Origin: Desulfobacterales bacterium
GTDB lineage: Bacteria > Desulfobacterota > Desulfobacteria > Desulfobacterales > JAUCGF01
Direction of reading: 5' to 3'
NCBI GenBank assembly: GCA_029940345.1
Contig: JAOZRC010000393.1
Span: 1-5,647 of the forward strand
DNA length: 5,647 bases
Under the pieces are notes generated by a model. It worked only from the letters and a program-made list of their open reading frames with translations. It was not told the origin of the DNA and did not search any database. Shown one piece after another: positions 5,234 to 5,647 of the stretch; position 1 is the stretch's first letter; every line of letters begins with the position of its first letter. The translations under genes were made by a program, and so were the position numbers.

Positions 5234-5647
5234 TGATAATAAAGCATCAACAGCAGCATCAATAAATGTAAAATCTCTTAATTGCCCGCCTGCCCAGATT
5301 TCAATCGGTTTGCCTTGCAAAAGTTGTCGAATCCAGATGCCTGCAAAAGTTTGCCGGGCGTCTTTTATTCGCATACGAGGTTCGATGTTTCCTGCATGCC
5401 TCAAGGATTGATAATTGGGCTTTGGCATTGTTTTCCAGATCAGCTATCGGTTCACGCATTGAATCAAAGTGGCTGGTTTGACCTGCTATATTGAAAAGAT
5501 AATCCTGCTCTTGAATTTAGTAATGAAGACTATGTTCGTTACGAACATCCGATATGTTTGCGTTGGAATAAGGCTGTCCATCAGGGTAACATGTACTCCT
5601 AAATCAACCAATTTGTGCGCCAGATTAGAACCAATGAATCCGAGGCA
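5234..5647 (-). pseudogene. Decayed NAD-dependent sugar epimerase/dehydratase
   Basis: Three blocks of one extended-SDR nucleotide-sugar epimerase can be read on the minus strand. Block A (5647-5564) encodes GFIGSNLAHKLVDLGVHVTL and MDSLIP, the Rossmann NAD-binding start. Block B, in another frame (about 5564-5390), encodes NISDVRNEHSLHY, a stop at 5519-5517, then DYLFNIAGQTSHFDSM and AQLSILEACRKH. Block C (5389-5234), in a third frame, encodes PRMRIKDARQTFAGIWIR and GGQLRDFTFIDAAVDALL. Between A and B roughly 20 residues seem lost. Between B and C about 75-80 residues are missing, including the region where the family carries its catalytic YxxxK. The C-terminus is replaced by hairpin sequence. 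At least two frameshifting deletions and one nonsense codon make it non-functional. Intact relatives act on nucleotide sugars in surface-glycan synthesis. The deletion sizes are estimates from memory of the family. Confidence 0.8.

Noticed and set aside
4969..5265. Plus-strand frame of 98 codons
   Set aside because: Its composition is not protein-like, it crosses the GC hairpins, and it is antisense to the epimerase relic.

Overview
The window looks like chromosomal DNA from a Gram-negative bacterium. The evidence is a polytopic inner-membrane enzyme with a large outward-facing domain, a small exported protein with a classical signal peptide, Shine-Dalgarno sites of the AGGAG type, and sigma70-like promoter boxes. 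The lineage cannot be fixed from the sequence. The relics (IS4-type transposase, AAA-ATPase/DUF1703-like fragment, hairpin repeats) resemble what is common in IS-rich Desulfobacterota and similar environmental bacteria, but that is only an impression.

Layout. Positions 1-210 hold a short coding relic (1 to about 75) and a probable terminator (108-139). Positions 211-4098 hold the only intact genes, a tight three-gene operon on the minus strand. It is transcribed from right to left: (i) a 69-residue exported membrane protein with an AYLDPGTGS motif, (ii) a 464-residue protein with a degenerate kinase-like N-terminal half and a class I SAM-dependent methyltransferase C-terminal half, and (iii) a 764-residue multi-spanning protein ending in a sulfatase/phosphoglycerol-transferase-type (alkaline phosphatase superfamily) domain. 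The genes overlap by 8 bp (first/second) and 4 bp (second/third), so they are almost certainly co-translated. A near-consensus promoter (TTGACT, 18 nt, TATAAT) abuts the first start codon.

Positions 4129-5647 look like a decay zone. They contain the C-terminal end of an IS4-type transposase (4389-4643), an AT-rich spacer, an inverted repeat doublet with its own hairpins (about 4788-4948), two compact GC-rich hairpins (4756-4774 and 5209-5225, the latter with a competing upstream arm), and a heavily deleted NAD-dependent sugar epimerase/dehydratase pseudogene (5234-5647) running off the right edge.

How it may work together. The membrane sulfatase-fold protein would act on the outer face of the cytoplasmic membrane, probably transferring or removing a phospho- or sulfo-group on a lipid or glycan. 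The methyltransferase acts in the cytoplasm, and the YLDPGTGS protein is a membrane or periplasmic partner. The simplest reading is a cell-envelope or surface-polysaccharide decoration cassette. The neighbouring nucleotide-sugar epimerase relic suggests that the locus once belonged to a larger glycan cluster broken up by mobile DNA. The substrate cannot be told from the sequence.
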